44,410 nucleotides of DNA from contig JAJZYP010000004.1 of assembly GCA_021798015.1 (NCBI GenBank), forward strand, positions 1-44,410, in the 5' to 3' direction. Positions 1-11,676 of this stretch are shown in pieces (within the stretch, counting starts at the first letter, position 1; the number at the start of each line of letters is the position of its first letter). Source of the DNA: a bacterium (lineage in GTDB: Bacteria > SZUA-79 > Acidulodesulfobacterales > Acidulodesulfobacteraceae). The notes beneath the pieces are model-generated. The model saw only the letters and a program-made list of their open reading frames with translations. It searched no databases and was not told the DNA's origin. The position numbers were made by a program, and so were the translations under genes.

Positions 1-554
1 AATTCCGGCCCATAATGCCAGCAAGCCACCTGCTAAAGCAAATATTTGAATATTTTTTTCTATTGTTAAAAGCAACACCATTGGAGTCCTTATCGGCGTT
101 GGCGGTGTTGGCCCAATAGTATAACTTTCGGAAATTGTGTAAAATACATCGGAAGCAAATCCAAACAAAAATGCCATAATTCCGATAAACACATTCCATC
201 CTTGATGCTTATTCGATGCCTTACTGTTAAACCCTGAATAATATATTGCCCCCAAAATCAGAAATACCAGAAGAAAATCCATCGAATAACCGATAACTCC
301 CGGCTGAAGTTTATTTATAAGTATCCAGAAATTTGGAATTCCGTTTCTTAAGATGCTTAAAAAATAAAAGTAAAGTATCGTTTGAACTGTGCCAATTATC
401 ACAGATACTAAAATAAGCGGTTTTGCAAGCTTAAAATATCTGTCCTCTTTTTTAAATATCCCTATGTAGTGGGATATAAAGGCAATCGCCATAAATCCCA
501 GCGCTAACCTATTTATAAATAGATTTACTATATCGATAACACCTAAATTCATCG
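1..554 (-). CDS. Multi-pass membrane protein, 3' end cut by window edge; directly downstream of the cytochrome b gene
   Basis: Open frame on the minus strand from ATG at 552-554 (MNLGVIDIVNLFINRLALGFMAIAFISHYIGIFKKEDRYFKLAKPLILVSVIIGTVQ...) to position 1 with no stop; several hydrophobic helices. Absent from the ORF track because it runs off the edge. Confidence 0.7.
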
Positions 555-574
555 CATTTACTCCTCTTTTAATT

Positions 575-1693
575 TTATACGGTAGCGGGCGCTTTCGGTT
601 CGCCGCCGATTAATGTTAAATAAACTAACAAAAGGAGAAACAAAATCCCCAGAACCGTCGCCGCGGGTCTTTTAAACGGACTTCTTTCATGTCCCCTGTC
701 AATAAAGGGCAGTGCAAACAATATTATAAATCCAATCGTAGGAACAAGGAATGTTGAAAATATAATCAGTCCGTGACCCGGGAAATATTTTAATAATTCT
801 TCGTTTGCAAGAAAATACCAGTCAGCCTCAGGTGCAAAGTTAAGTGCAAGCGGTCTATACATTGGTCCTATAGGAGCGCCGACATAAATGGCAAGAATAT
901 ACACTACCGCAAATACCCCTAAAGCAATTATCATATCTTTGAAAAACTGATCCGGAAAGAATGGAACGGTTCCATCGGGATGAATCCATTTATTTGGGTC
1001 GTCGTCGGGTAATTTGCTGTTTTTATATTCCAATGCCATACCCTGATGACCTGTTTTTCTAATTAAAAATAGGTGTATAGGAATAAATAGTATCACAACT
1101 ATCGGCAAAAGCCAAACATGAACCGCAAATATGTGCTGCATCGTTATAACGGATGTTTCCGTTCCGCCTTTAACGACAATCCTTAAAAGTCCGCCGATAA
1201 TCGGGGTATGCGATGCAACATTTGTAAGAACGTTTATCGTCCACCACGAGTTTTCGTTTCCGACCAACATATATCCCGTTAAACCCAGTATTACAACAAC
1301 GGAGAATAGAACCATACCCACGACCCATTGAAGTTCCCTCGGTTTTTTATAAGCGCCTGAAAAATATACCCTCGACATATGAATAAGCAGGAAGAATATC
1401 ATAGTAAACGCACCCCACAGATGAATGCCGAGAAGTATATTGCCAAGCAGGACATGGTGTTTTATATAATATGTCGCATTTCTTGCTATCGGAAAATATG
1501 GGACATAATAGAACAGTAAAAATATTCCCGTTACAACTTGAATCGTAAAAAGAAACGCAAGAAGGCTTCCAAAAGTATATGCCCAACCCCCTCTTCGCGG
1601 AATTCTTTCGTTGTTAAATTCGTTTATTACTTCGGTAAGCCCAATTCTTTCATCAAACCAATCTTGAGTTTTTTTAAACATTTTTTTAAACAT
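575..1693 (-). CDS. Cytochrome b (b6 + subunit IV type fusion) of a bc/b6f-type complex
   Basis: 372 aa; RIPRRGGWAYTFGSLLAFLFTIQVVTGIFL, heme-ligand type H-x13-H pairs, PDQFFKD in the C-terminal half; adjacent to Rieske with ATGA overlap. Confidence 0.93.
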   Translation of the reverse strand: MFKKMFKKTQDWFDERIGLTEVINEFNNERIPRRGGWAYTFGSLLAFLFTIQVVTGIFLLFYYVPYFPIARNATYYIKHHVLLGNILLGIHLWGAFTMIFFLLIHMSRVYFSGAYKKPRELQWVVGMVLFSVVVILGLTGYMLVGNENSWWTINVLTNVASHTPIIGGLLRIVVKGGTETSVITMQHIFAVHVWLLPIVVILFIPIHLFLIRKTGHQGMALEYKNSKLPDDDPNKWIHPDGTVPFFPDQFFKDMIIALGVFAVVYILAIYVGAPIGPMYRPLALNFAPEADWYFLANEELLKYFPGHGLIIFSTFLVPTIGFIILFALPFIDRGHERSPFKRPAATVLGILFLLLLVYLTLIGGEPKAPATV

Positions 1694-2214
1694 CAGATCC
1701 CCCTATCCTTTGGATTATCTTCAAACTTATTTTGAATAAATACGGTATTTTTTTCTATTTTATGAACCCACCTGTATAATGGTCTGGGTGGAGGACCTCC
1801 GACAACTTTACCTAAAGCATTAAACATACCGCCGTGACACGGACACAAAAACTTTTCCCTTGCAGGAACCCAGTGTAAAGGGCAACCTAAGTGAGTACAC
1901 TGATTTGAGAAGAAATAAAAATTACCTGTTATATCTTTAACTACTACAACCTGTCTTGGAAGCGTATTTATGGACCACCCTTCCTTAACCCTAAAATAGA
2001 CAGGAATAAACCTTGGCGTTAAGGGTTTAATTTTTTCTAAATCGCTAACCTTGCTAAGTTCAGTCCATACAATATCTCTTTTCTTAAATAGCGGACTTAA
2101 AATCGTCCCTAAAATAGGAACCGCCAGAGCAACCCCTACTATGGCAGAGATTAAACCAATAACAACCATCATAAAAGTTCGCCTTGAAGGCGACTCTTCC
2201 GAACTTTTTGACAT
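1693..2214 (-). CDS. Rieske [2Fe-2S] iron-sulfur subunit
   Basis: 173 aa with CTHLGCPLHW...CPCHGGMFN Rieske motifs and a TAT-like N-terminus (SRRTFMMVVIG). Confidence 0.95.
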   Translation of the reverse strand: MSKSSEESPSRRTFMMVVIGLISAIVGVALAVPILGTILSPLFKKRDIVWTELSKVSDLEKIKPLTPRFIPVYFRVKEGWSINTLPRQVVVVKDITGNFYFFSNQCTHLGCPLHWVPAREKFLCPCHGGMFNALGKVVGGPPPRPLYRWVHKIEKNTVFIQNKFEDNPKDRGI

Positions 2215-2490
2215 TTTAACCCCCCTTTGTTTTATACTTATGATTTAATAACCGATTTTACTAGATTTTACTAATTTATAAAGGTGTTATCATGACATGT
2301 TTGTTTTTTTAAACCCAATTCATTTGATAAAATTTAAATACTAAATATAACTTTTTATCACCATAACATTAAAAAGTCAATATTTTTTTAGTTAATATTT
2401 TATAAAATTTTATATCCGTTTAATATTGATATATTTCGCTTCACAAATACAAAATATTTAATTATTAAGCGAATTTGACCTTTCCAAACT

Positions 2491-5319
2491 TTATCTTGCC
2501 GTATGTTTCCGTGTGTTTTTAATTACGCCTGCCAGATACTTACCTGTTATCGAGTTACCATTTAAAATTATATCTTCCGGAGCGCCGCATGCCACAATAT
2601 AACCGCCCTCATCCCCGCCTTCCGGACCCATATCTATAATGTAATCGGATGATTTGATAACATCGATATTATGCTCGATAACAATGACGGTATTACCTGA
2701 ATCAACAAGCAAATTTAGAATATTTAGCAACTTATTTATGTCGTCAAAATGGAGACCTGTAGTTGGCTCGTCAAGTATATATAAGGTTTTAAACTGACCT
2801 TGTCTTGACAACTCCTTTGAAAGTTTAATCCTTTGAGCCTCTCCGCCGGATAAGGTGGTTGCGAGCTGTCCTAAATTTATATAATCAAGCCCCACATCGA
2901 TTAAAAACTTAATTTTATGATTAAGCGCCGGTATGTTGCCAAAAAACTCATAAGCCTCTTTAACGGTCATATTTAAAATATCATAGATATTTTTATTTTT
3001 ATAAGTTATCTCTAAGGTCTGCCTGTTATATCTTTTTCCCTTGCAAACATCGCATACGACATAAACATCCGGCATAAACAGCATCTCTATCTTTTTTACC
3101 CCGTCACCGCTGCATGCCTCGCATCTGCCCCCTTTCACATTAAAGCTAAATCTACCGGGGTTATAGCCTCTTGCCCTCGCCTCTTTTGTTCCTGCGAATA
3201 TCTCCCTTATCAATGTAAAAATACCTGTATATGTTGCAGGATTAGATCTCGGAGTTCTTCCGATAGGGGATTGATCGATATCTATAATTCTACCTATTAA
3301 ATCGATATTTTCTACATTTTCTATTTCAAACCTTTTAAAATCTTTTATCCCGTTTTTGTAATTTGAAACCGCTGCATAAAGGGTATCGATTATAAGCGTG
3401 CTTTTCCCCGAACCGGAAACCCCTGTCACGCAAATCAAATTTTCAAGCGGTATTGCAATATCGATATTTTTTAAATTATTCTTTTTTGCGCCCTTTATTT
3501 CCAAAAAATTCTTATCCTGCTTTCTCCTTACACCAGGAATATCAACGATCATTTTTCCGCTTAAATATTTGCCTGTCAGCGACTCGGGATTATTCATAAT
3601 TTCCGAAGGAGTTCCTTGAGCCACCACATACCCTCCGTTTTTACCCGCCCCGGGACCCATATCTATAATAAAATCCGATTCTAACATTGTAAGCGTATCA
3701 TGTTCCACTATAATGAGGCTATTTCCTTTATCCTTAAGATCTATAATGGTTTTTAGCAAGCGCTCGTTATCTCTCATATGTAGCCCTATACTCGGTTCGT
3801 CAAGAACGTACAGCACACCGGTAAGCCCAGACCCTATCTGCGAGGCAAGCCGTATTCGCTGAGATTCGCCTCCTGAAAGTGTTTGGGCAGGTCTGGCTAA
3901 TGTAAGATAGTCAAGCCCGACATTTACGAGAAACTTTAGCCTGTCTCTGATTTCGTTGATTAACCTACCAGCTACATTTTGTTCATATTCATTTAAACCT
4001 ACATCTTCAAAAAACTTTAAGGCGTTTTTAATGCTTAAATTAGTAATATCTATAATCGACATATTATTAATCTTATAACTTAAAGACTCTTTTTTTAATC
4101 TAAAACCATGACATTCAGGGCAGGCTTTTTGGTTCATAAATTCGTAAGCATTAATTATGTGGTTAGAACCGCTTATGCTTTTCTCCAACATTGGAATTAT
4201 CCCTTCCCATTTTTTTAAGTAAAAAGAGTTTTTGTCTGTTACAATATCATAAAATTTTATTTTCTCATCTCCGGAACCATGTAGAATAACCTGCCTATCA
4301 TCATAAGTTAAATCTTCATACGGCGTATCAGCCCTAAACCCATAATGTTTTGATAATGCGTTTATTATCTGGTTTTTATAAACAGGACTGGAATTGTTTA
4401 AAACGGTTATCGCCCCCTCTTTTAGCGACATTCTTTTATCGGGAACTATCAAGTCCTCGTCTAAATATTTTGTATATCCCAGACCATCGCAAAAAGGACA
4501 AGCGCCTTGAGGGCTGTTAAAAGAAAACGCCGCAGGTTCCGGTTTTCCATAGCTTATTCCGCAATCCAAACAGATAGAATTTTCGGTTAATATTTCTTCT
4601 TTATCCTCGAACTTTAATTTTAAAACGCCCTGCGATAATTTTAAAGCAAGTTCAATGGAATCCGCCAGCCTTTTTTTATTTTCCTCTTTTATAAGAATGC
4701 GATCTATAACTAAATCGATATCATGTTTTTTATTTTTATCTAAGGTTATAGGGTCCTCGAGATTATATTCCTTTTTATCGACATATATTCTATAAAAACC
4801 GTGTTTCAAATATTCCTCAAATTTAGCTTTAAATTCACCCTTTCTATTAATAGCAACCGGTGATAATATAATTAATTTTTCGCCGATTTTATGCGAAAAA
4901 ACCGCCCCCGTCATCTGGTCGATAGTCTTGGGTTCTATTTTTTTACCGCATTTATAACAATAAGGCGCGCCTATTCTTGCAAAGAGAACCCTTAAGTAGT
5001 CATAAATTTCGGTGATAGTTCCCACGGTGGAACGAGGATTTTTGCTAACGGATTTTTGCTCGATAGAAATGGTGGGGGAAAGCCCTTCTATTGAATCGAC
5101 GTCAGGTTTATCCATTTGCTCCATAAACTGCCTTGCATAGGAAGAAAGCGATTCTAAATACCTTCTTTGACCCTCGGCAAATATGGTATCAAATGCCAAT
5201 GACGATTTTCCCGAACCGGAAAGACCTGTTATAACAACAAGTTTGTCCTTTGGAATTTCTAAATTTATATTTTTTAAATTATGCTGCCGCGCACCTTTTA
5301 TTATTATTTTTCTTTTCAT
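2491..5319 (-). CDS. uvrA: Excinuclease ABC subunit A
   Basis: 942 aa; two ABC ATPase cores ([29 protein letters not shown]), zinc-finger CxxC motifs, [12 protein letters not shown] and [12 protein letters not shown]. Confidence 0.98.
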   Translation of the reverse strand: MKRKIIIKGARQHNLKNINLEIPKDKLVVITGLSGSGKSSLAFDTIFAEGQRRYLESLSSYARQFMEQMDKPDVDSIEGLSPTISIEQKSVSKNPRSTVGTITEIYDYLRVLFARIGAPYCYKCGKKIEPKTIDQMTGAVFSHKIGEKLIILSPVAINRKGEFKAKFEEYLKHGFYRIYVDKKEYNLEDPITLDKNKKHDIDLVIDRILIKEENKKRLADSIELALKLSQGVLKLKFEDKEEILTENSICLDCGISYGKPEPAAFSFNSPQGACPFCDGLGYTKYLDEDLIVPDKRMSLKEGAITVLNNSSPVYKNQIINALSKHYGFRADTPYEDLTYDDRQVILHGSGDEKIKFYDIVTDKNSFYLKKWEGIIPMLEKSISGSNHIINAYEFMNQKACPECHGFRLKKESLSYKINNMSIIDITNLSIKNALKFFEDVGLNEYEQNVAGRLINEIRDRLKFLVNVGLDYLTLARPAQTLSGGESQRIRLASQIGSGLTGVLYVLDEPSIGLHMRDNERLLKTIIDLKDKGNSLIIVEHDTLTMLESDFIIDMGPGAGKNGGYVVAQGTPSEIMNNPESLTGKYLSGKMIVDIPGVRRKQDKNFLEIKGAKKNNLKNIDIAIPLENLICVTGVSGSGKSTLIIDTLYAAVSNYKNGIKDFKRFEIENVENIDLIGRIIDIDQSPIGRTPRSNPATYTGIFTLIREIFAGTKEARARGYNPGRFSFNVKGGRCEACSGDGVKKIEMLFMPDVYVVCDVCKGKRYNRQTLEITYKNKNIYDILNMTVKEAYEFFGNIPALNHKIKFLIDVGLDYINLGQLATTLSGGEAQRIKLSKELSRQGQFKTLYILDEPTTGLHFDDINKLLNILNLLVDSGNTVIVIEHNIDVIKSSDYIIDMGPEGGDEGGYIVACGAPEDIILNGNSITGKYLAGVIKNTRKHTAR

Positions 5320-6338
5320 TTTAGTCTATTTCTATTTTTTGAAATCTCGTAAGCTAATTTTATAGATTCTTTCATACTGCTATAATCCGCTATGTTCTTT
5401 CCCGCAATATCATAAGCCGTTCCGTGCACCGGCGATGTCCTTACGATTTTAAGCCCTATGGTCACATTCACCCCTTTATCGAAAGAAAGCAGTTTAAAAG
5501 GTATTAACGCCTGGTCATGATACATTGAAACTATTAAATCGTAATCTTTATATATTTTAGCAAAGAAACTATCTGACGGGAAAGGGCCTTCGACAAAAAA
5601 GCCGTTATTTTTAAATTCCATGATAACGGGGGATATAATTTCTTTTTCTTCCACCCCTATCTTCCCGTTTTCTCCCGCATGCGGATTTAAACCTAAAACT
5701 GCAACTTTAGGATTTTTAATACCAAAATCGTTTATAATCGAATCGATAGAAATTTTTATTATATTTTTTAAAGACCCTCTTGTAATGCTCTTTGAAACCA
5801 TAAATAAAGGAATATGGATGGTCGCAAGAACCGTTATTAATTTTTTTGAATAAAAAAGCATTGCAAAGTCTTTTGAGGAAGTTAAATGCCCTAAAAGTTC
5901 CGTATGTCCTCCGAACTTTGCGCCTCCTTTTATCATCATTTCCTTATTTATCGGGGCTGTTGCAAATCCCGAGATTCTCCCGTCTAATGAAAAATCAACT
6001 GCGGCAGAAATAAATGATTCGGCGTCTTTGGCATATTTGGGATTAATTTCACCGTATTTCACGGATTGATATGATTTGGAAGACAAATCTATTACATTGA
6101 TATGGGTATTTTTGTAAAAATATTCAAGAAAAGAGTCGCGGCTTATTAAATTTATAGGGACATCCTTTTTGATTATACTTTTTAAAACATAATCAATATG
6201 TTCAAAAGACCCAAAAATAACCGGTTTAATTGGTGTGTTAATTTTTATAAAGTATTCCGCAGACTTAACTGCTATTTCAGGACCGATGCCGGCAGGATCC
6301 CCCATTGTAATGCCAATAAAGCTACTTTCTTTAAGCAA
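5316..6338 (-). CDS. pdxA: 4-hydroxythreonine-4-phosphate dehydrogenase
   Basis: [50 protein letters not shown]; 4-nt overlap with uvrA. Confidence 0.96.
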   Translation of the reverse strand: MLKESSFIGITMGDPAGIGPEIAVKSAEYFIKINTPIKPVIFGSFEHIDYVLKSIIKKDVPINLISRDSFLEYFYKNTHINVIDLSSKSYQSVKYGEINPKYAKDAESFISAAVDFSLDGRISGFATAPINKEMMIKGGAKFGGHTELLGHLTSSKDFAMLFYSKKLITVLATIHIPLFMVSKSITRGSLKNIIKISIDSIINDFGIKNPKVAVLGLNPHAGENGKIGVEEKEIISPVIMEFKNNGFFVEGPFPSDSFFAKIYKDYDLIVSMYHDQALIPFKLLSFDKGVNVTIGLKIVRTSPVHGTAYDIAGKNIADYSSMKESIKLAYEISKNRNRLK

Positions 6339-6369
6339 TTTTATTTACTTAATCGTCTTATCTTAATCG

Positions 6370-7425
6370 TTAAACCGGAATTTTGATTTTAATATAAGCA
6401 TTTTCTCGAACTTTTCTTAAAAGCCTAGCAAGATATTCATTTGTTTTATGTTTTTCAAGAATTGTAAATATCTCGGGTTTTACCTGTTTGAAAGTCTTAA
6501 CCGCCCCCATTTTTTTTCCGACAGATTTAAGTATCGTATAACCAAACGGAGACTTTATAACTCTGCTTATCTGTCCAACTTTTAACCTAAAAGCTATTTT
6601 GGAAAAATTGGGGGATAATTTATTTTTATAAATATAGCCGATTCTTCCTCCATTTTTTTCCGAGGGGTCTTCAGAATATTTTCTTGCAAGGGATGAAAAA
6701 CTGACATTGCCGTTTATGGCTAAATTTCTAATTTTCGACATTTTTTCATATATTTTTTTCTTTAGCTCTTTATTTGCATTATGAGGTATGGCTAAAAATA
6801 TAAGTTTCAAGTCCACCATAGGCATACCTCTAAATTCTTCCATGTTTTTCTTATAATAATCAAGCATTTCTTTTTTGGTTATAACCATCCTGTTGCCGTA
6901 AACCTTCCTCAGAAGTTCTACTTGAATAAAGTGATTTTTAACCTGCTTAATATATGCCGATTTACTAATGCCCCTTTTTTTTAAAAAATTGAAGAATTGA
7001 TTTTCGGTAAAGTTATTTGCACGGGCTACACCCTTTATATAAGCATTCAATTGTTTCGGAGATATGTAAATAGCTGCTTTTTCCTCTTCCTGTTTCAGTA
7101 AGATTTTATCCACTAAAATATTAATAACATCCTTTGTTCTCGACATTACCCTGGAGTCGGAGCTTGTAAAAATACCCCTGGAGGCTTGATTTTGCATCTG
7201 CTCGTATTCTTTGAACGCCGCCTTGTTAAACTTTGCAAAATCATACAATGTTATAGGAGTCTTATTCACAACGGCAATTACCTGATCTATTATTACGGCA
7301 TTTGCATTTTTTGCGTTTATTATGTTTATTATAAAGAATACACTTATTGTAATAATAATTATAGACGCAAAAATCTTACCCTTTTTTATCAAAAAATCAA
7401 TATTTTTTTTTATTATGCTCTCCAT
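6370..7425 (-). CDS. SurA-like periplasmic peptidyl-prolyl isomerase (SurA_N + PpiC rotamase)
   Basis: N-terminal hydrophobic segment, IDQVIAVVNKTPITLYDF, and a parvulin domain (FSSLARKYSEDPSEKNGGRIGYI). Confidence 0.85.
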   Translation of the reverse strand: MESIIKKNIDFLIKKGKIFASIIIITISVFFIINIINAKNANAVIIDQVIAVVNKTPITLYDFAKFNKAAFKEYEQMQNQASRGIFTSSDSRVMSRTKDVINILVDKILLKQEEEKAAIYISPKQLNAYIKGVARANNFTENQFFNFLKKRGISKSAYIKQVKNHFIQVELLRKVYGNRMVITKKEMLDYYKKNMEEFRGMPMVDLKLIFLAIPHNANKELKKKIYEKMSKIRNLAINGNVSFSSLARKYSEDPSEKNGGRIGYIYKNKLSPNFSKIAFRLKVGQISRVIKSPFGYTILKSVGKKMGAVKTFKQVKPEIFTILEKHKTNEYLARLLRKVRENAYIKIKIPV

Positions 7426-7442
7426 ATTTTAAAGATTTAACC

Positions 7443-8417
7443 CTATTTCTTTCCCTTAATAACTTTTTTTTGAGGTGCGGCTTCAAGGTTTGGTAAATTA
7501 TTGTAATAATATTTAATATTCGATTTAGCCCTTAACTTTTTTACAAAGCTTTTAAGAATTTTAGACGCCTCTTTTTGTTTCATCATAACAACAATATTAT
7601 TCTTTATCTTAGAAAACGGTTTGGGCTTGCCTGTTATTATATTATTAAGCCTTATTATATCAAAATTATTCCCGACTTTAACAATATTTGAATACTCCCC
7701 TATTTTGCGAAGGCTAAAGGCGGCATTGTTAAATGCAGGCGTTGTTTGTTCAAATTTTATCCACCCCAAAATTCCTCCCGATTTTGCATTTGGAGCGGTT
7801 GAATACTTTTGCGCAACAGCGGCAAACGGTTTTCCACTTTTAAGTAAATTGTACGCAACTTGAGCCTGTTTGAGCGAATTTGACTGTATATAGCTGACAT
7901 TAACCTTTGATGGAAGGTTAAAACTTAAGAAATGCTTTTTATAGTAAGCTTTTGCATCCGCAGTTGTTACATGAACTTTATTTGCTATCTCCTTGTGTAA
8001 AAGAAGTTGCACTAAAAGACCGCTTGTAAAATCCGAAACTTGCGACTTATAAGCCTTAGATTTATTAATGCCGTCTTTAATGGCTTCGTTAACTAATATT
8101 TGCCTATCGACAAGGCTTCTGACGAATCTTTTTGAACCGGCGGGGGTTTGAAGATAAGCTTTTAAATTCGGCGGAAATTTAGCAATTTCGGATTTAAATT
8201 TGTTAACCGTTATAGGCTTTCCGTTAACCGTGGCAATGACTTTTGAAGATGGAGCGATTTTTTTGGCGCAACCGTAAAGACTCATTGAAATGACAACCGC
8301 AAATAATGTTATAAACAAAACTTTACCGCTAATTTTAAACTTTTGGGTTTTACTATACATTTGTTTCATTTTTTTTCCCCTGAAATATTTTGATATTAAA
8401 TAAATTATAAAAATCAT
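7443..8417 (-). CDS. PpiC-type peptidyl-prolyl isomerase, probable lipoprotein
   Basis: Lipobox-like VVISMSLYGCAKK; parvulin motif FAAVAQKYSTAPNAKSGGILGWI. True start may be internal (MKQMYSKT). Confidence 0.83.
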   Translation of the reverse strand: MIFIIYLISKYFRGKKMKQMYSKTQKFKISGKVLFITLFAVVISMSLYGCAKKIAPSSKVIATVNGKPITVNKFKSEIAKFPPNLKAYLQTPAGSKRFVRSLVDRQILVNEAIKDGINKSKAYKSQVSDFTSGLLVQLLLHKEIANKVHVTTADAKAYYKKHFLSFNLPSKVNVSYIQSNSLKQAQVAYNLLKSGKPFAAVAQKYSTAPNAKSGGILGWIKFEQTTPAFNNAAFSLRKIGEYSNIVKVGNNFDIIRLNNIITGKPKPFSKIKNNIVVMMKQKEASKILKSFVKKLRAKSNIKYYYNNLPNLEAAPQKKVIKGKK

Positions 8418-8419
8418 TT

Positions 8420-11400
8420 TTAAATATTAACATAGCTATATAATCGTTGCAAGATAATTTTAGAAACACCAAGTTTATCCGATGATATTACCCCTTTTTT
8501 TGGTCTCAATTTAATCATAAATTCCCCAAGAAAGTTTATGATATATTCCGATAAAACATCTTTGTCGTTTACAAACCTGATTAGAGCATTGGAAAGGGCT
8601 TTTGCCGAATCATGAAATTCGATTATAAATTCATTTTCTTTTATCTCTAAAAGTTTAACCTTTGAATTTTTCATATAAACCTTAAGTTCTTCTACCGATA
8701 AAAGATTTTTTACCAAATCCGGAATTTTTCCAAATCTGTCGACGAGCTCCGACCGTACCGCTTCAACATCGTCTAAACTATTGCAATTTGCAAGCTTTCT
8801 GTAAATAGATAACTTTATTTTACTGTCATTTATGTAAGAATCAGGAATATATAAAGATAAATTAGTTTTTACCTCGGGGTTTATTTGGGGCGGAAGAATA
8901 ATATTCTGCATTTTTTCAATCTCTTCTTTAAGTATTTGCATGCACATTTCAAGCCCGATGGCATCTATATGTCCCGACTGAGCTCCTCCTAAAATATTGC
9001 CTGCCCCCCTTATTTCCAAATCTGCCATGGCAAGTTTAAAACCCGCCCCCAGTTCGCTGTATTCCTTTATTGCATTTAGCCTTTTTCTTTGTTCATCCGT
9101 TAAATTAACCAAACCGCATCCAACCACAAGCAGACAATAAGCCTGAAAATGGGATCTTCCCACCCTTCCCCGTAATTGGTACAGCTGGTTTAACCCAAGA
9201 TTTTCGGCATTATTTATAATGATTGTGTTAACATTGGGGTTATCGAGCCCCGATTCGATTATCGATGTGCTAAGAAGCATATCATATCCTTTGTTATAAA
9301 AAAGGTGCATGGTATTTTCGATATTATTAGAACCAAGTCTCCCATGAACGATGCCTATTCTTATATCAGGCATTATTTTTTTAATCTTTTTAGATATCTC
9401 ATCTAAGTGCGATATTCTATTGTCTATAAAATAAACCTGACCGCCCCTTTTAAGTTCCTTAAAAACGGTATCCTTAATAATTTTATCATCATATTCGATT
9501 ATATCGGTAATAACATTCTTTCTTCCTGCGGGAGGAGTGTTAATTATGCTTAAATCCCTGATGCCCGACATAGAAAGATATAAGGTTCTTGGGATAGGGG
9601 TGGCGCTCATAGCAAGGACATCGATAGAAGAACGTATTTCTTTTATTCTTTCCTTTTGCATTGCCCCAAATTTTTGTTCTTCATCGATAATTAGAAGTCC
9701 AATATCATGAAATTTAATTTTTTCCGATAAAAGTTTATGGGTTCCTATTATTATGTCGATTTCTCCGCTTTTAATTCTATCTAAGGTTTTGCTTTCCTCA
9801 CTTTTACCGACAAATCTTGAAATATAGGCTATTTTAACCGGATATTTTTCAAACCTTTTTTTAAAATTATTGTAATGCTGTTCCACTAAAAGAGTGGTTG
9901 GGGCAAGAAGCGCCACCTGCTTTCCATCCATAGAAGCTTTAAATGCCGCTCTGATCGCCACTTCTGTTTTCCCATAACCCACATCACCGCATATTAATCT
10001 ATCCATCGGTTTATTAAGACGCATATCTGAGAAAACATCTTTGATTGCCCTTGCCTGGTCTTCGGTTTCTTCAAATTCAAAACTTTCTTCAAATTCCCTG
10101 TAAACCTCATCCTCTTCCGAAAAAGCAAATCCTCTCTGGGTCATTCTTTTGGCATATAATACTTTTAGATCCTCAACAACTTCCTCGATTTTTTCTTTAG
10201 CCTTTATTTTCGCTCTTTCCCATGATTTATTTCCTAATCTGCTTAATTTTGGTGAGTTTTCCTCTGAAGCGGCAATATATTTATGAATTAAATAAATCTT
10301 GTCCGCGGGGATAAAAACCTTGTCCCCGCCTTCGTACAGGAGTTCAAAATAGTCCGATATAATATCAGTTACGGCAATCTTTTTTATCTCGGTAAATTTT
10401 GCTATACCAAATTCATTGTGAACCACAAAGTCGCCTGGATTAAGCTCGCTTATTTCGTTAAAAAAATCTGGTGTCGAACTCTTATACGGCGATTCTTCAA
10501 TTAAATTAATATGCTCTCTGAAAAGCTCTTCGCCGGTAAATATCAAAAATTTATGTTTTTTTGATATGATTCCTGCTGAAATTTCACCAATAACGATATA
10601 AAACCTGCTTTCCGGTTTATCCTCATCCATCTGAATAGAGGCAAAAATATCTTTTAATCTTTGATGATGAATTTCATTTTTAGAAACTAAAATTATTAAA
10701 TAATTTTTTTCGATTAATCCGGAAAATACCTTTTTTATTAATTTTAAATTTAGTTGTCCATTTTTATATTTAAAATTTTTAATAAAATTTATATTATTAA
10801 AATCTTTAAAGGAATAAAACAAATTTTTGGGATTTTCGGAACACTCATTGCCATGACATACCTTTAATTCATCAAGGTTATAATATAATAATTCGTTTGT
10901 TTTATTTAAGCTTTCGACGTAAAGGGTTTTATTATTGATATCTTGGGTTAGAAGATTTTGAAGTTCCGTTTTGGGTTTTTCCATATATAAAATAGGATTG
11001 TCAACAACATCTAATAAATTCAGATTTTTTTCGTAGATGTCTTCTTTAACGGGAAATATGGTAAAACCGTCTATATTTTTAAAACTCCTTTGGGTATTTA
11101 AATCGAAATATTTTATATCTTCCACTATCTCGTCAAAAAAATCGATCCTGACGGGGTAAGAATCTTCCGCATTAAAAATATCGATTATTTCACCCCTAAC
11201 TGCAAACTCTTTTTGATTTTCAATCTGGTTTATTTGTTCATAGCCGTAAGATAAAAGAGTGGATATAAATTTATCCCTGGGAAACTTTACACCCTTTTTG
11301 ATATTTATTAATGATTTTGAAATACTATCAAATCCAGGAACTTTAGAAAAAAAAGTGGTGGGGGTTAAAACTACGATAGCATCTTTTTCTGTCCTTATAT

Positions 11401-11668
11401 TATATAATAGGCTTATCGGAATAATCTCTTCACAAAAAAAAACTTTTTTTTTCTTTAATAAATGGTTTGTTAGAAATAATGCGTTTTCAAAAAACGTTAA
11501 ATTTTTGTATAAATCCTTCGCCGATAGATAATTGTCGCACAAAAAAATCGATAAATCATTTTTAGAATTAAGCGAAAGGACGGCATCCAGTGCAAAAGCG
11601 GTTAAAGCCCCCTTTTTTAATCCCTGTCCTTCAGAAACCTTACTTTTAAAATCCAAATCTAAATTCAA
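8420..11668 (-). CDS. mfd: Transcription-repair coupling factor
   Basis: 1082 aa; CarD-like LNPGDFVVHNEFGIAKF, helicase GDVGYGKTEVAIRAAF, DEEQKFG, QLRGRVGRS, C-terminal TRCF domain. Confidence 0.97.
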   Translation of the reverse strand: MNLDLDFKSKVSEGQGLKKGALTAFALDAVLSLNSKNDLSIFLCDNYLSAKDLYKNLTFFENALFLTNHLLKKKKVFFCEEIIPISLLYNIRTEKDAIVVLTPTTFFSKVPGFDSISKSLINIKKGVKFPRDKFISTLLSYGYEQINQIENQKEFAVRGEIIDIFNAEDSYPVRIDFFDEIVEDIKYFDLNTQRSFKNIDGFTIFPVKEDIYEKNLNLLDVVDNPILYMEKPKTELQNLLTQDINNKTLYVESLNKTNELLYYNLDELKVCHGNECSENPKNLFYSFKDFNNINFIKNFKYKNGQLNLKLIKKVFSGLIEKNYLIILVSKNEIHHQRLKDIFASIQMDEDKPESRFYIVIGEISAGIISKKHKFLIFTGEELFREHINLIEESPYKSSTPDFFNEISELNPGDFVVHNEFGIAKFTEIKKIAVTDIISDYFELLYEGGDKVFIPADKIYLIHKYIAASEENSPKLSRLGNKSWERAKIKAKEKIEEVVEDLKVLYAKRMTQRGFAFSEEDEVYREFEESFEFEETEDQARAIKDVFSDMRLNKPMDRLICGDVGYGKTEVAIRAAFKASMDGKQVALLAPTTLLVEQHYNNFKKRFEKYPVKIAYISRFVGKSEESKTLDRIKSGEIDIIIGTHKLLSEKIKFHDIGLLIIDEEQKFGAMQKERIKEIRSSIDVLAMSATPIPRTLYLSMSGIRDLSIINTPPAGRKNVITDIIEYDDKIIKDTVFKELKRGGQVYFIDNRISHLDEISKKIKKIMPDIRIGIVHGRLGSNNIENTMHLFYNKGYDMLLSTSIIESGLDNPNVNTIIINNAENLGLNQLYQLRGRVGRSHFQAYCLLVVGCGLVNLTDEQRKRLNAIKEYSELGAGFKLAMADLEIRGAGNILGGAQSGHIDAIGLEMCMQILKEEIEKMQNIILPPQINPEVKTNLSLYIPDSYINDSKIKLSIYRKLANCNSLDDVEAVRSELVDRFGKIPDLVKNLLSVEELKVYMKNSKVKLLEIKENEFIIEFHDSAKALSNALIRFVNDKDVLSEYIINFLGEFMIKLRPKKGVISSDKLGVSKIILQRLYSYVNI

Positions 11669-11676
11669 CTTTAACC

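Noticed and set aside
2215-2490. AT-rich intergenic region as a replication origin or regulatory RNA
   Set aside because: No DnaA-box cluster or stable hairpin recognised; A+T richness is typical of this genome's intergenic DNA.
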